A DNA stretch of 64,000 bases from Pseudomonas pergaminensis (lineage in GTDB: Bacteria > Pseudomonadota > Gammaproteobacteria > Pseudomonadales > Pseudomonadaceae): assembly GCF_024112395.2 (NCBI RefSeq), contig NZ_CP078013.2, positions 5,394,001 to 5,458,000 on the forward strand, written 5' to 3'. Of the stretch, positions 19,070-28,354 are shown in pieces; the first letter of the stretch is position 1; each line of letters begins with the position of its first letter. A program made the position numbers and the translations under genes. The notes below the pieces were generated by a model. It did no database searches. It saw nothing but the letters and a program-made list of their open reading frames with translations, and was not told where the DNA came from.

Positions 19070-19406
19070 CTCGATCACCACTCAATAGTTCGGGAACAAT
19101 CGTTTCAACGGGAGCTGCATCTATCCTAAGTGACTGGTTGTTACGTAGGAAAGTTCGCTTTTTCGTCTTTATGGGGCCGTCAGGGAGTGACGTGGACCAG
19201 CATGCGCTTGCAACATGACAACGAAAAAACGAATCCTATACACGGTGGGCGCTGATCACTTTGTCTTGCAGGCAGGAGCGCAGGTCAAAAGGCCCTTATT
19301 TCGGCAGAACTACTCGCGTAGCCGCTGACACAAAGCGGGCCTGCCAGAACAAAAAACGCCGCTGACCCGGGAAGGGAAAGCGGCGTTTTTGTCTACGCGG
19401 TGTGCC
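19070..19406. other. Non-coding gap between the DUF3509 gene and thrC
   Basis: About 340 bases without a credible gene. It holds the thrC terminator (19351-19390) and the upstream region of the DUF3509 gene. On the minus strand, GAACTT (about 19150-19155) followed 17 bases later by TCACT resembles the -35/-10 boxes of AlgU-type extracytoplasmic sigma factors, but the -10 match is weak. Confidence 0.4.
19351..19390 (-). terminator. Intrinsic terminator of hom-thrC
   Basis: Arms AAAAACGCCGCT and AGCGGCGTTTTT form a 12-bp stem, starting 17 bases downstream of the thrC stop, with a T run on the minus strand. Confidence 0.85.
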
Positions 19407-20816
19407 TTACAGCGGTTTACCCCGGTTGCCATGCTGGCTCACAAACGCCTGCACAGCCTTCAGGTCATTGGCCAATACGGTGCAACGCTCTTCACGCTCA
19501 AACAGGTCTGCCAGGTGCACCGGCAATTCCAGCGCCTTGCCAACGCCGGCCTTCTCCACCGCTTCGGGGAATTTAACCGGGTGCGCGGTACCGAGGATCA
19601 CCATCGGGATGTCCAGGCTACGACGGCATTCACGGGCAGCCTTCACACCGATGGCGGTGTGCGGGTCGAGCAGCTCGCCGGTCTGGGCGTAGACTTCAGC
19701 GATGGTTTCGCAGGTCTGTGCATCGTCCACGGCCAGGGAATCGAACAGCTTGCGGGTTTCGGTCCAGCGCTCTTCATCAACACTGAAACCGCCGCCGCTC
19801 TTGAAGGTGTCCATCAAGCCGGCAATCGCTGCACCGTTACGACCGTGCATGTCGAACAGCAGGCGCTCGAAGTTCGACGAGACCATGATGTCCATGGACG
19901 GCGACAGGGTCGCGTGCAGGGTTTCCTTGACGTACTGGTTGCCGCTCATGAAGCGGTGCAGGATGTCGTTGCGGTTGGTGGCGACGATCAATTGGTTGAT
20001 CGGCAGGCCCATGTTGCGCGCCAGGTAACCGGCGAAGATATCGCCAAAGTTGCCGGTCGGCACCGAGAACGACACCGAACGCGCCGGGCCGCCCAGCTGC
20101 AGCGAGGCGTGGAAGTAGTAGACGATCTGGGCCATGATCCGCGCCCAGTTGATCGAGTTCACCGCCACCAGGCGTGTGCCCTTCAGGAAGCTCTGGTCGG
20201 CGAAGCTGTTCTTGACCATTTCCTGGCAGTCATCGAAGTTGCCTTCGATGGCGATGTTGTGGATGTTCTCGCCGAAAATGGTGGTCATCTGCCGGCGTTG
20301 CACTTCCGACACGCGCTTGTGCGGGTGCAGGATGAAGATGTCGACGTTTTCGCAGTGCTTGCAGCCTTCGATGGCCGCCGAGCCGGTATCACCGGAGGTG
20401 GCGCCGATGATCACCACGCGCTCGCCGCGTTTCTCCAGCACATAATCCAGCAGGCGACCCAGCAGTTGCAGGGCGAAGTCCTTGAACGCCAGGGTCGGGC
20501 CGTGGAACAGCTCCAGGACCCATTCGTTGCCGTTCAACTGGCGCAGAGGTGCGATGGCGTTGTGGGAAAACACGCCGTAGGTCTCTTCCAGAATCTTTTT
20601 GAAGTCCGCATCCGGAATGCTGCCGGTGACGAACGGGCGCATCACCCGGAACGCCAGCTCGTGGTACGGCAGGCCGGCCCACGAAGCGATTTCTTCCTGG
20701 GTGAAACGTGGCAGGTTTTCCGGCACGTACAGGCCACCGTCAGTGGCAAGGCCTGCCAGCAGGACGTCTTCGAAATTCAGGGCCGGTGCCTGGCCGCGGG
20801 TGCTGATATAACGCAT
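19407..20816 (-). CDS. thrC: Threonine synthase
   Basis: A 469-residue PLP enzyme converting O-phosphohomoserine to threonine, the last step of threonine synthesis. The N-terminus MRYISTRG and GLATDGGLYVPE are typical of the longer, class 2 bacterial type, and the PLP-binding lysine is in LAFKDFALQLLGR (about 105-117). The phosphate-binding loop is GATSGDTGSAA (about 150-160). It follows hom with a 103-bp gap holding a long hairpin, in the order common to Pseudomonas. Confidence 0.96.
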   Translation of the reverse strand: MRYISTRGQAPALNFEDVLLAGLATDGGLYVPENLPRFTQEEIASWAGLPYHELAFRVMRPFVTGSIPDADFKKILEETYGVFSHNAIAPLRQLNGNEWVLELFHGPTLAFKDFALQLLGRLLDYVLEKRGERVVIIGATSGDTGSAAIEGCKHCENVDIFILHPHKRVSEVQRRQMTTIFGENIHNIAIEGNFDDCQEMVKNSFADQSFLKGTRLVAVNSINWARIMAQIVYYFHASLQLGGPARSVSFSVPTGNFGDIFAGYLARNMGLPINQLIVATNRNDILHRFMSGNQYVKETLHATLSPSMDIMVSSNFERLLFDMHGRNGAAIAGLMDTFKSGGGFSVDEERWTETRKLFDSLAVDDAQTCETIAEVYAQTGELLDPHTAIGVKAARECRRSLDIPMVILGTAHPVKFPEAVEKAGVGKALELPVHLADLFEREERCTVLANDLKAVQAFVSQHGNRGKPL

Positions 20817-20837
20817 AGGGGCAAACCTTCGGTTTGG

Positions 20838-20917
20838 GCTTCAAGCTTCAAGCTTCAAGCTGCAAGTCGAAGCGGTTCTGCTTTTACTTGCAGCTTGCAG
20901 CTTGGCGCTTGCAGCTG
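20838..20917. repeat. Tandem CTTCAAG repeats forming a long hairpin between hom and thrC
   Basis: The left arm has three CTTCAAG units and CTGCAAG; the right arm mirrors it with CTTGCAGCTTGCAGCTTGG. The two arms pair over about 28 bases with four or five mismatches around a loop of about 20 bases. It is unlike the REPs elsewhere in the window and may attenuate thrC relative to hom or protect the upstream mRNA. Confidence 0.7.
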
Positions 20918-20919
20918 AA

Positions 20920-22224
20920 TTAATTCAAATGTTCGACGCGAATCCGGACTACCGGCCCAACCACACCTTGGAGAGCTTCCAGCGCCTGGATGGCATCATT
21001 GATGTGCTGTTCGAGCACGCGATGGGTCAGCAGGATCATCGGCACCTGGCCGTTTTGCTCCTCGACTTCCTTCTGCATGATCGACTCGATATTGATACCG
21101 CGCTCCGACAGGATGCTGGCGACCTGGGCCAATACGCCCGGGTGATCCTGGGCCTGGATGCGCAGGTAGTAGGCGCTTTCGCAGGCTTCGATCGGCAGGA
21201 TCGGATGGGCTGACAACGAATCCGGCTGGAAGGCCAGGTGCGGTACGCGGTTTTCCGGGTCGCTGGTCATGGCGCGGACCACGTCCACCAGGTCGGCGAT
21301 CACCGACGAAGCGGTGGGCTCCATGCCGGCGCCGGCGCCGTAGAACAGGGTCGAACCCGCCGCATCACCGTTGACCATCACGGCATTCATCACGCCATTG
21401 ACGTTGGCGATCAGGCGGTCGGCCGGGATCAGCGTCGGGTGTACACGCAACTCGATACCGGCCGGTGTGCTGCGCGCCACGCCCAGGTGCTTGATGCGGT
21501 AGCCCAGGGCTTCGGCGTAGTTCACGTCGGCGGTGGTCAGCTTGGTGATGCCTTCGGTGTAGGCCTTGTCGAACTGCAACGGGATACCAAAGGCGATGGA
21601 CGCCAGGATGGTCAGCTTGTGGGCAGCGTCGATACCTTCCACGTCGAAGGTCGGGTCGGCTTCGGCGTAACCCAGGGCCTGGGCTTCGGCCAGCACGTCT
21701 TCGAAGGTGCGGCCCTTCTCGCGCATTTCGGTGAGGATGAAGTTGCCGGTGCCGTTGATGATGCCAGCTACCCAGTTGATGCGGTTGGCGGACAGGCCTT
21801 CGCGGATCGCCTTGATCACTGGAATGCCACCGGCTACCGCAGCTTCGAACGCGACAATCACGCCCTTCTCGCGCGCCTTGGCGAAGATCTCGTTGCCGTG
21901 CACGGCGATCAGTGCCTTGTTGGCAGTGACCACGTGCTTGCCGTTCTCGATGGCTTTGAGCACCAGCTCGCGGGCCACGGTGTAGCCGCCGACCAGTTCG
22001 ATGACGATATCGATTTCAGGGTTGGTGGCAACGGCGAACACATCGTTGGTAATCGCAATACCGGTCGTTTCGAACTGAGGCTTTGGCGAACGCGTGGCAA
22101 TTTGCGCCACTTCAATCCCGCGACCTGCACGGCGGGAAATTTCCTCAGCGTTACGCTGAAGTACGTTAAAGGTGCCGCCACCGACGGTCCCTAACCCACA
22201 GATGCCTACTTTGACCGGTTTCAC
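20920..22224 (-). CDS. hom: Homoserine dehydrogenase
   Basis: A 434-residue NAD(P)-dependent enzyme reducing aspartate semialdehyde to homoserine, the branch point to threonine and methionine. The Rossmann motif GICGLGTVGGGTFNVL opens the protein, the catalytic region follows in the middle, and an ACT domain (about 350-430, with DHPGVLAQVASILSERGINI) suggests feedback control by threonine. GTG at 22224 is taken as start: GGGGAG lies eight bases before it and the resulting length equals the Pseudomonas enzyme, whereas the ATG five codons earlier has no binding site. Confidence 0.95.
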   Translation of the reverse strand: MKPVKVGICGLGTVGGGTFNVLQRNAEEISRRAGRGIEVAQIATRSPKPQFETTGIAITNDVFAVATNPEIDIVIELVGGYTVARELVLKAIENGKHVVTANKALIAVHGNEIFAKAREKGVIVAFEAAVAGGIPVIKAIREGLSANRINWVAGIINGTGNFILTEMREKGRTFEDVLAEAQALGYAEADPTFDVEGIDAAHKLTILASIAFGIPLQFDKAYTEGITKLTTADVNYAEALGYRIKHLGVARSTPAGIELRVHPTLIPADRLIANVNGVMNAVMVNGDAAGSTLFYGAGAGMEPTASSVIADLVDVVRAMTSDPENRVPHLAFQPDSLSAHPILPIEACESAYYLRIQAQDHPGVLAQVASILSERGINIESIMQKEVEEQNGQVPMILLTHRVLEQHINDAIQALEALQGVVGPVVRIRVEHLN

Positions 22225-22242
22225 TGAAGAACTCCCCATGAA

Positions 22243-22290
22243 ACGGCCGACGCGAGGTCGGCCGTGGAAAACAGCCGCACAACTGCGGCT
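22243..22290 (-). terminator. Two hairpins downstream of dsbC
   Basis: Downstream of dsbC, AGCCGCA/TGCGGCT (22273-22290, loop CAAC) is followed on the minus strand by TTTT, and ACGGCCGAC/GTCGGCCGT (22243-22265) comes next. A third inverted repeat, ATGGCCCGT/ACGGGCCAT (22299-22325), lies closer to dsbC. They may end dsbC transcription or reduce read-through into hom. Confidence 0.5.
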
Positions 22291-22353
22291 TTCAATTGAT
22301 GGCCCGTCGACTTATCCACGGGCCATGATCGTCAAAGGTTCGACGATGCTGGT

Positions 22354-23085
22354 TTATTTGGCACTCAGCGCCAGTTTGGCAACTTGTGGCGCTGGCTGGT
22401 AGCCCGGAATCACTTGGCCGTCAGCCAAAACGATGGCCGGTGTACCGTTCACGCCAATGGACTGGCCCAGGGCGAACTGCTTGGAAACCGGGTTGGCGCA
22501 TTTGGCGGCCTTGATTTCCTTGCCGTCGACCATCTTGTCCATGGCTGCTTTCTTGTCGGCCGAGCACCACACCGCTTGCAACTGCTCGTCACCCGGCGAA
22601 CCCAGGCCCTGGCGCGGGAACGCAACGTAGCGCACTTCCACTCCCAGCTTGTTCAGCGCAGGCACTTCGGCGTGCAGCTTGTGGCAATACGGGCAGGTGG
22701 TGTCGGTGAACACGGTGATGTGGGTCTTGGTCTCGCCAATGGCCGGGTAAACCACAGTCTCGGCCACCGGGATGCCATTGATCAGCTTGGAGACGCCCAG
22801 GCGTTCGGCTTTCTCGGTCAGGTTGACCGGCTTGCCGTCCTTCAACTGGAACAGGTAGCCCTGGACGATGTACTGGCCGTCGGCACTGGCGTACAGCACG
22901 CGGCTGCCCTTGAGCTTGACTTCATACAGGCCGGCCATCGGGCTGGCGCTGATGCTTTCGATCGGGGTGTCGAGTTGCAGGTTGGCCAGGCTCTTGCGGA
23001 TGGTCTGCTCGGCAGCATCATCGGCAAACGCAAAGGTGGAAACCAACGCAATGGCTGCGGCGGCAATAATCTGGGTCAAGCGCAT
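22354..23085 (-). CDS. dsbC: Thiol:disulfide interchange protein DsbC
   Basis: A 243-residue periplasmic disulfide isomerase. The signal peptide (MRLTQIIAAAAIALVSTFAF) is cleaved near residue 21. An N-terminal dimerisation domain (about 22-85) is followed by a thioredoxin fold with the active-site CPYC at 131-134 and a second, structural cysteine pair (VWCSADKK and AAKCANP). DsbC corrects wrong disulfides in secreted proteins and is kept reduced by DsbD. ATG at 23085 is chosen because AGGAG precedes it and it begins the signal peptide; the frame is open 18 codons upstream. It lies between hom and xerD, as in P. aeruginosa. Confidence 0.95.
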   Translation of the reverse strand: MRLTQIIAAAAIALVSTFAFADDAAEQTIRKSLANLQLDTPIESISASPMAGLYEVKLKGSRVLYASADGQYIVQGYLFQLKDGKPVNLTEKAERLGVSKLINGIPVAETVVYPAIGETKTHITVFTDTTCPYCHKLHAEVPALNKLGVEVRYVAFPRQGLGSPGDEQLQAVWCSADKKAAMDKMVDGKEIKAAKCANPVSKQFALGQSIGVNGTPAIVLADGQVIPGYQPAPQVAKLALSAK

Positions 23086-23237
23086 GGGAACTCCTGAAGG
23101 CAGATGCAGGGACGGGAAGGAATACTGCTTGGAAAACACAGCGCTGGGCCGTCCCCTTTGCTAACCGGCAAAGCCTACCACAGTTGGGCCGCAGGGCAGC
23201 CCGTGGCGGGATAAATTGGCCTTCTACAGCATGTTTT

Positions 23238-24134
23238 TCAGCCTCGCGGGTGATGCTTGGCGTGCATATCCTGCAAGCGTGCACGCGCCACGTGGGTGTA
23301 GATCTGGGTAGTGGATAAGTCGCTGTGCCCAAGCAGCATTTGCACCACACGCAAATCCGCCCCGTGGTTGAGCAAGTGCGTGGCGAACGCATGGCGCAAC
23401 GTGTGGGGCGACAGAGCCTTGCCGATCCCGGCGACCTTGGCCTGATGCTTGATGCGGTGCCAGAAGGTCTGCCGGGTCATCTGCTCGCCACGCAGGCTAG
23501 GGAACAGCACATCACTGGGGCGCCCGCCGAGCAGCTCGCTGCGGGCGTCTCGCATATAACGCTCGACCCACACAATCGCCTCCTCGCCCATCGGTACCAG
23601 CCGCTCCTTGCTGCCCTTGCCCATCACCCGCAGCACGCCCTGACGCAGGTTGACTTGCTCCAGGGTCAGGCTGATCAGCTCCGTCACTCGCAGGCCACAG
23701 GCATACAGGACCTCCAGCATGGCGCGATCACGTTGGCCGATGGCCTCACTCAAATCCGGCGCGGCGAGCAAGGCCTCCACGTCGGCCTCCGACAGGGACT
23801 TGGGCAATGGCCTGCCAAGTTGCGGCATGTCGATTTGCAGGGTTGGATCGAGAGCAATCAGTTTTTCCCGCAGCAGATAGCGATAAAAGCCACGCACGCC
23901 CGAGAGGAATCGCGCCGTGGAGCGCGGTTTGTAGTTCTGCTCCAGGCGCCAGGCCAGATGGTCGAGGATCAGCTCACGACCCGCATTTATCAGTTCGAGT
24001 TTTTTCTCCTGCAGCCAGCCATTGAATAGGGCCAAGTCGCTGCGGTAGGCCTGGCGAGTGTTGTCCGACAGGCCTTTTTCCAGCCAGAGGGCGTCAAGGA
24101 AACGGTCTATCAGGGGGTGGTCGATGGCGGGCAT
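23238..24134 (-). CDS. xerD: Site-specific tyrosine recombinase XerD
   Basis: A 298-residue tyrosine recombinase that with XerC resolves chromosome dimers at dif during division, activated by FtsK. The N-terminal SAM-like domain spans about 1-90. The catalytic residues are visible: Arg in YACGLRVTELISL (about 148), the HxxR of HTLRHAFATHLLNHG (about 244-247), His in LLGHSDLSTTQIYTHV and its tyrosine nucleophile (about 279). Length and sequence distinguish it from integrases. The ribosome binding site is poor. Confidence 0.95.
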   Translation of the reverse strand: MPAIDHPLIDRFLDALWLEKGLSDNTRQAYRSDLALFNGWLQEKKLELINAGRELILDHLAWRLEQNYKPRSTARFLSGVRGFYRYLLREKLIALDPTLQIDMPQLGRPLPKSLSEADVEALLAAPDLSEAIGQRDRAMLEVLYACGLRVTELISLTLEQVNLRQGVLRVMGKGSKERLVPMGEEAIVWVERYMRDARSELLGGRPSDVLFPSLRGEQMTRQTFWHRIKHQAKVAGIGKALSPHTLRHAFATHLLNHGADLRVVQMLLGHSDLSTTQIYTHVARARLQDMHAKHHPRG

Positions 24135-24172
24135 GGGGGCTCAGGCGGATTTCTGTAATGTCTGTTAGATCC

Positions 24173-24269
24173 TATCGCAGGCAAGCCAGCTCCCACAGGG
24201 TTTTTGTGTCGGGCGCTGAGATGTGCACGACACCGATCAAATGTGGGAGCTGGCTTGCCTGCGAAGGCC
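24173..24269. repeat. REPIN, type A
   Basis: CGCAGGCAAGCCAGCTCCCACA at the left and TGTGGGAGCTGGCTTGCCTGCG at the right, with about 50 bases between; here the order of the two REPs is reversed relative to the pair at 4943. It lies between xerD and the thioesterase gene. Confidence 0.85.
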
Positions 24270-24285
24270 GCAACTCGGTCCCTGC

Positions 24286-24699
24286 TCAGTCGGCAAAGCC
24301 AGGTAACACCGGCACTGGGCGTTTGTCCGCATCAATGGCGACAAAGCTGAACACGCCCTGGATTGCTTTTTCGCGGCCATCGGCGCTCATGCTCTCAACG
24401 AACACTTCCACCTCGACCTTGAGGCTGGTGTTACCAACTTTGATCACACGGCCGATCAACTCGACGATGGAGCCCGCCGGGATCGCGTGGTTGAAGTCGA
24501 TACGGTCGGTAGACACCGTCACCAGCGGCAGGCGGCAAAAGCGCGTGGCGGTAATGAACGACACTTCATCCATCCACGCCAGGGCGGTGCCACCGAACAG
24601 GGTGTTGTGGTGGTTGGTGGTCGGCGGGAACACGGCCTTGGTTACGTGGGTGACGGACAGGTCAGTGCGGCGCTGGATTTCTTCGAGGCGGGTGGTCAT
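24286..24699 (-). CDS. Acyl-CoA thioesterase (YciA-like hotdog fold)
   Basis: A 137-residue hotdog-fold thioesterase that hydrolyses acyl-CoA. Landmarks are FPPTTNHHNTLFGGTALAWMD (about 23-43), whose Asn/His/Gly stretch precedes the catalytic Asp, and DRIDFNHAIPAGSIVEL. It resembles the YciA / BACH-type family, of broad substrate range. The start MTTRLEEIQRRTDL is chosen for family length; the upstream eight in-frame codons lack support. It lies between two REP/terminator regions and is probably monocistronic. Confidence 0.85.
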   Translation of the reverse strand: MTTRLEEIQRRTDLSVTHVTKAVFPPTTNHHNTLFGGTALAWMDEVSFITATRFCRLPLVTVSTDRIDFNHAIPAGSIVELIGRVIKVGNTSLKVEVEVFVESMSADGREKAIQGVFSFVAIDADKRPVPVLPGFAD

Positions 24700-24734
24700 G
24701 GACAAATACCGGCAAATAGACAAATTTCAGGCAC

Positions 24735-24762
24735 AAAAAAGCAGCCCGTAGGCTGCTTTTTT
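24735..24762 (-). terminator. Intrinsic terminator of the rpsP-rimM-trmD-rplS operon
   Basis: A perfect 12-bp stem AAAAAAGCAGCC / GGCTGCTTTTTT with a four-base loop, 20 bases downstream of the rplS stop. The run of T on both strands makes it usable in both directions. Confidence 0.92.
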
Positions 24763-24781
24763 CTGCATCGGGAAGCTGGAC

Positions 24782-25132
24782 TTAAGCCAGTTTTTCCTTG
24801 ATGCGAGCTGCTTTACCGGACAGGTCACGCAGGTAGTACAGCTTGGCTTTACGTACGTCACCGCGACGCTTGACGGCCATGCTGTCGATTTGCGGGCTGT
24901 AGGTCTGGAAAGTACGCTCTACGCCAACACCGTTGGAGATTTTACGAACAGTGAAAGCACTGTTCACACCACGGTTACGCTTGGCGATTACCACGCCTTC
25001 GAACGCTTGCAGACGCGAACGGTCGCCTTCCTTCACTTTCACCTGAACGACAATGGTGTCGCCCGGGGCAAAGGTAGGGATCTCTTTGGTCATCTGCTCT
25101 GCTTCGAGTGCAAGGATGATTTTGTTAGTCAT
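24782..25132 (-). CDS. rplS: 50S ribosomal protein L19
   Basis: A 116-residue ribosomal protein at the 30S-50S interface. The sequence opens [19 protein letters not shown] and includes [16 protein letters not shown] and [25 protein letters not shown], typical of L19. AGGAG lies seven bases before the ATG. It is the last gene of the rpsP-rimM-trmD-rplS operon, 45 bases after trmD. Confidence 0.98.
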
Positions 25133-25177
25133 GCTGTGCTCCTAAGGTAAGTCAATGGACCTACCATCGATACGTTG

Positions 25178-25930
25178 TTAACTATCGTCCCGCGCGAGGA
25201 TGTATTCCTCGAGCAGCTTCTTCTCTTCTCCAGAAAGCGAGCGGCTTTCCAGAAGATCGGCGCGTCGTTCATAGGTCCGACCAAGGGACTGCTGTAAACG
25301 CCAACGCCGGATGTGTGCGTGATTGCCACTTAGCAATACGTCGGGAACACGCTGATCCGCATACACCTCCGGTCGGGTGTAGTGCGGGCAATCCAGCAAA
25401 CCATCCGTGAAGGAATCTTCCTCCGCGGAGTCCACATGCCCTAAAGCTCCAGGCAGCAGTCGTGTAACCGCATCTATCAGGACCATCGCCGGCAGCTCGC
25501 CGCCAGACAGGACATAGTCCCCAATCGACCACTCTTCATCGACATGAGCTTCAATAAAACGCTCGTCAATGCCTTCATAGCGACCGGCAATCAGGATCAG
25601 TGCTTCCTCATTCGCCAGTTCGCGTACCGCCGCTTGTTTCAGCTGACGGCCTTGAGGGGACAGGTAAATTACCTTCGCCTTCTCCCCGGCGGCAGCCTTG
25701 GCCTGAACCAACGCGTCTTCCAGGGGCTTGATCTTCATCACCATGCCCGGACCACCGCCAAATGGGCGATCGTCCACAGTGTGATGTCGATCCGTCGTGT
25801 AGTCTCGCGGGTTCCAACAGGTGAGCTGCAACAGCCCCTGTTTCACCGCCCGACTGGTGATGCCGTACTCGCTGATGGCGGAAAACATCTCGGGAAACAA
25901 ACTGATCACTTCAATGCGCAAATTAGCCAC
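25178..25930 (-). CDS. trmD: tRNA (guanine-37-N1)-methyltransferase TrmD
   Basis: A 250-residue SPOUT-class methyltransferase that makes m1G37 next to the anticodon and so prevents frameshifting. It opens [15 protein letters not shown], and the trefoil-knot SAM site is visible in [14 protein letters not shown] and [21 protein letters not shown] at 25930 is the start, two bases after the rimM stop; this gives the usual length. An upstream open frame of 22 codons overlapping rimM is not used. Confidence 0.96.
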   Translation of the reverse strand: MANLRIEVISLFPEMFSAISEYGITSRAVKQGLLQLTCWNPRDYTTDRHHTVDDRPFGGGPGMVMKIKPLEDALVQAKAAAGEKAKVIYLSPQGRQLKQAAVRELANEEALILIAGRYEGIDERFIEAHVDEEWSIGDYVLSGGELPAMVLIDAVTRLLPGALGHVDSAEEDSFTDGLLDCPHYTRPEVYADQRVPDVLLSGNHAHIRRWRLQQSLGRTYERRADLLESRSLSGEEKKLLEEYILARDDS

Positions 25931-25932
25931 GC

Positions 25933-26469
25933 TTAGAAGTCCGCGTCCCATTCCACCTTCATCTCGCCCGCTGCCAGGTCGACGGCTAACACGCATTGCT
26001 CGGTATAGGGCAACAGGCGTTCGCGATCATCCAGGCTGCCAGCGCAAGGCTTGACCACCATTACATCATTGGCGCCGGTTTCCAGAAGATGATCGATTTT
26101 CCCGAACAGTTGCCCGAGTTGATCAATAACCTTCAGACCTTCCAGCTGGTACCAGTAGTACTCGCCGTCGGTCAATTCAGGGAACAGGTTGCGCGGCACG
26201 CAGATCTCATAACCGGCCAGAAGACGAGCTTCTTCACGATCATCAAGACCCTTGAGCTTTGCGACCAGGAACTTATCGCTCCCGCGTCCACTGACCAGCT
26301 CGACCTGTTTCACACTACCCTCGCGCTTGAGCGTCCAGGTTTTGTACTGCAACAGGTTTTCAGTCGGATCAGTAAAGGAATACACCTTCACTTCGCCGCG
26401 AACGCCATGAACAGAGTAAATCTTGCCGATAACGATCAAATCATCAGCAACAGCTGGCGTCGCGTTCAT
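25933..26469 (-). CDS. rimM: Ribosome maturation factor RimM
   Basis: A 178-residue two-domain protein that assists assembly of the 30S head around S19. The N-terminal RimM barrel includes [20 protein letters not shown] (about 12-31) and the C-terminal PRC-barrel contains [14 protein letters not shown] and [19 protein letters not shown]. It starts five bases after rpsP and ends two bases before trmD, in the conserved rpsP-rimM-trmD-rplS order. Confidence 0.96.
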   Translation of the reverse strand: MNATPAVADDLIVIGKIYSVHGVRGEVKVYSFTDPTENLLQYKTWTLKREGSVKQVELVSGRGSDKFLVAKLKGLDDREEARLLAGYEICVPRNLFPELTDGEYYWYQLEGLKVIDQLGQLFGKIDHLLETGANDVMVVKPCAGSLDDRERLLPYTEQCVLAVDLAAGEMKVEWDADF

Positions 26470-26474
26470 ATTGC

Positions 26475-26726
26475 TCAGGCTGCGGCCTTAGCCGAGTCCT
26501 TCAACAGTTTTGCTACGCGCTCGGATGGCTGTGCACCCACGCTCAGCCAGTAGGCTACGCGCTCTTGGTTCACGGACAGACGAACTTCTTGACCACGAGC
26601 AACAGGGTTGAAGAAACCAACCTGTTCCTTGTGCGAACCGTCACGCGGGTTGCGGCTGTCGGTTACGGTCAAGTGGTAAAACGGGCGCTTTTTGGAGCCG
26701 CCAAGGGCAAGACGGATTGTTAGCAT
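26475..26726 (-). CDS. rpsP: 30S ribosomal protein S16
   Basis: An 83-residue protein of the 30S body, opening [20 protein letters not shown] and containing [21 protein letters not shown], the S16 signature. First gene of the operon, with a promoter 73 bases upstream. Confidence 0.98.
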   Translation of the reverse strand: MLTIRLALGGSKKRPFYHLTVTDSRNPRDGSHKEQVGFFNPVARGQEVRLSVNQERVAYWLSVGAQPSERVAKLLKDSAKAAA

Positions 26727-26798
26727 GTGAACATCGTTCCTGTAGTCGGTGCTGCAAATCTAAATGCACAGCGGGCATAGGTGCCCGAAAGGCCGCAT

Positions 26799-26826
26799 AT
26801 TCTAAGGAATATCCGGACTTTTGCAA
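26799..26826 (-). promoter_or_regulatory. Sigma-70 promoter of the rpsP operon
   Basis: On the minus strand TTGCAA (26821-26826), 16 bases and TAGAAT (26799-26804), about 73 bases before the rpsP start. The leader that follows contains a small GCCTTTCGGGC hairpin. Confidence 0.65.
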
Positions 26827-26977
26827 ATGTCTTTTTCTGGCGCCTATCAGCGTGCCATCCAGATCTGCTATAGAGCCGTCGGTTAAAACGGCGAGTCAGC
26901 GCCCGCCAATCGCGGGTTTGCTGGAGATCCCACATCCCTGTGGGTCGGAGCAGGAGCTGGGCTCCCGCTCGAATACT

Positions 26978-28354
26978 TTACATTTTCGGCATGCCGCCGC
27001 CGGGCAACATACCGCCCATGCCGCGCATCATCTTGGCCATTCCGCCCTTGGCGGAGAATTTCTTCATCATCTTCTGCATCTGCTTGTGCTGCTTGATCAA
27101 GCGACCGATGTCCTGCACCTGTGTGCCGGAACCCATGGCGATCCGACGCTTGCGCGAACCGCTGATCAGCTCAGGGTCGCGGCGCTCGGCCGGGGTCATG
27201 GAATTGATGATGGCTTCCATCTGCTTGAACTGCTTCTCTGCCGCGCCCTGGGCATTGCCCATTTGCGCCAGGTTCACACCGCCGATGTTCGGCAGCTTGT
27301 CCATCAGGCCGCCGAGTCCGCCCATGTTCTTCATTTGTTGCAGCTGGTCGCGGAAGTCTTCGAGGTCGAAGCCCTTGCCCTTCTTCAGCTTCTTGGCCAG
27401 CTTGTCGGCCTTGTCCTTGTCGAGCGTGGCTTCAGCCTGCTCGATCAGGCTGAGCACGTCGCCCATCCCGAGGATGCGCGAGGCGATACGCTCAGGGTGG
27501 AACGGCTCGAGCGCTTCGCTCTTCTCGCCCATACCGATGAACTTGATCGGCTTGCCGGTGATGGCACGTACCGACAGCGCGGCACCGCCACGAGCGTCGC
27601 CGTCGACCTTGGTGAGGATCACACCGGTCAGCGGCAGTGCGTCACCAAAGGCCTTGGCGGTATTGGCCGCATCCTGGCCGGTCATGGCGTCGACCACGAA
27701 CAGCGTCTCGACCGGGTTGATCGCGGCATGCAGCGCCTTGATTTCGCCCATCATCTCTTCGTCGATGTGCAGGCGACCGGCGGTATCGACGATGACCACG
27801 TCGATGAACTTCAGCTTGGCTTCTTTAATAGCCGCGTTGGCGATGTCGACCGGCTTCTGGCTCAGGTCGGACGGGAAGAAGGTCACGCCTACTTCGCCGG
27901 CAAGCATTTCCAACTGCTTGATGGCCGCCGGACGGTACACGTCGGCCGACACCACCATCACGGACTTCTTCTTGCGCTCTTTAAGGAAGCGCGCCAGCTT
28001 GCCGGCAGTGGTGGTCTTACCCGCACCCTGCAGACCGGCCATCAGCACGACGGCCGGTGGCACGGCGCTGAGGTTCAGGTCTTCGTTGGCCGCGCCCATC
28101 AGGCTTTCGAGCTCGGCCTGGACGATCTTCACAAAGGCCTGGCCCGGCGTGAGGCTGCGGGACACTTCGGTGCCGACCGCGCGCTCTTTGACCGAGTTGA
28201 CGAAGTCCTTCACCACCGGCAAGGCCACGTCGGCTTCCAGCAACGCCATGCGCACTTCACGCAGGGTGTCTTTAATATTGTCCTCGGTCAGCTTGGCCTT
28301 GCCGGTGACATGGCGCAGCGTCTGCGAGAGACGGTCAGTCAGATTTTCAAACAT
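26978..28354 (-). CDS. ffh: Signal recognition particle protein Ffh
   Basis: A 458-residue GTPase that with 4.5S RNA targets nascent membrane proteins to the Sec translocon. The N domain is about 1-90, and the G domain has the P-loop GLQGAGKTTTAGKLA (about 106-120) and DTAGRLHIDEEM. The M domain ends in a methionine-rich tail (MMRGMGGMLPGGGMPKM) that binds signal peptides and RNA. AAGGA precedes the ATG by seven bases. It is divergent from the CcsA-like gene. Confidence 0.97.
   Translation of the reverse strand: MFENLTDRLSQTLRHVTGKAKLTEDNIKDTLREVRMALLEADVALPVVKDFVNSVKERAVGTEVSRSLTPGQAFVKIVQAELESLMGAANEDLNLSAVPPAVVLMAGLQGAGKTTTAGKLARFLKERKKKSVMVVSADVYRPAAIKQLEMLAGEVGVTFFPSDLSQKPVDIANAAIKEAKLKFIDVVIVDTAGRLHIDEEMMGEIKALHAAINPVETLFVVDAMTGQDAANTAKAFGDALPLTGVILTKVDGDARGGAALSVRAITGKPIKFIGMGEKSEALEPFHPERIASRILGMGDVLSLIEQAEATLDKDKADKLAKKLKKGKGFDLEDFRDQLQQMKNMGGLGGLMDKLPNIGGVNLAQMGNAQGAAEKQFKQMEAIINSMTPAERRDPELISGSRKRRIAMGSGTQVQDIGRLIKQHKQMQKMMKKFSAKGGMAKMMRGMGGMLPGGGMPKM

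Noticed and set aside
20838..20917. Tandem repeats considered as an insertion-sequence end
   Set aside because: No transposase remnant and no target duplication; a hairpin explains the symmetry.
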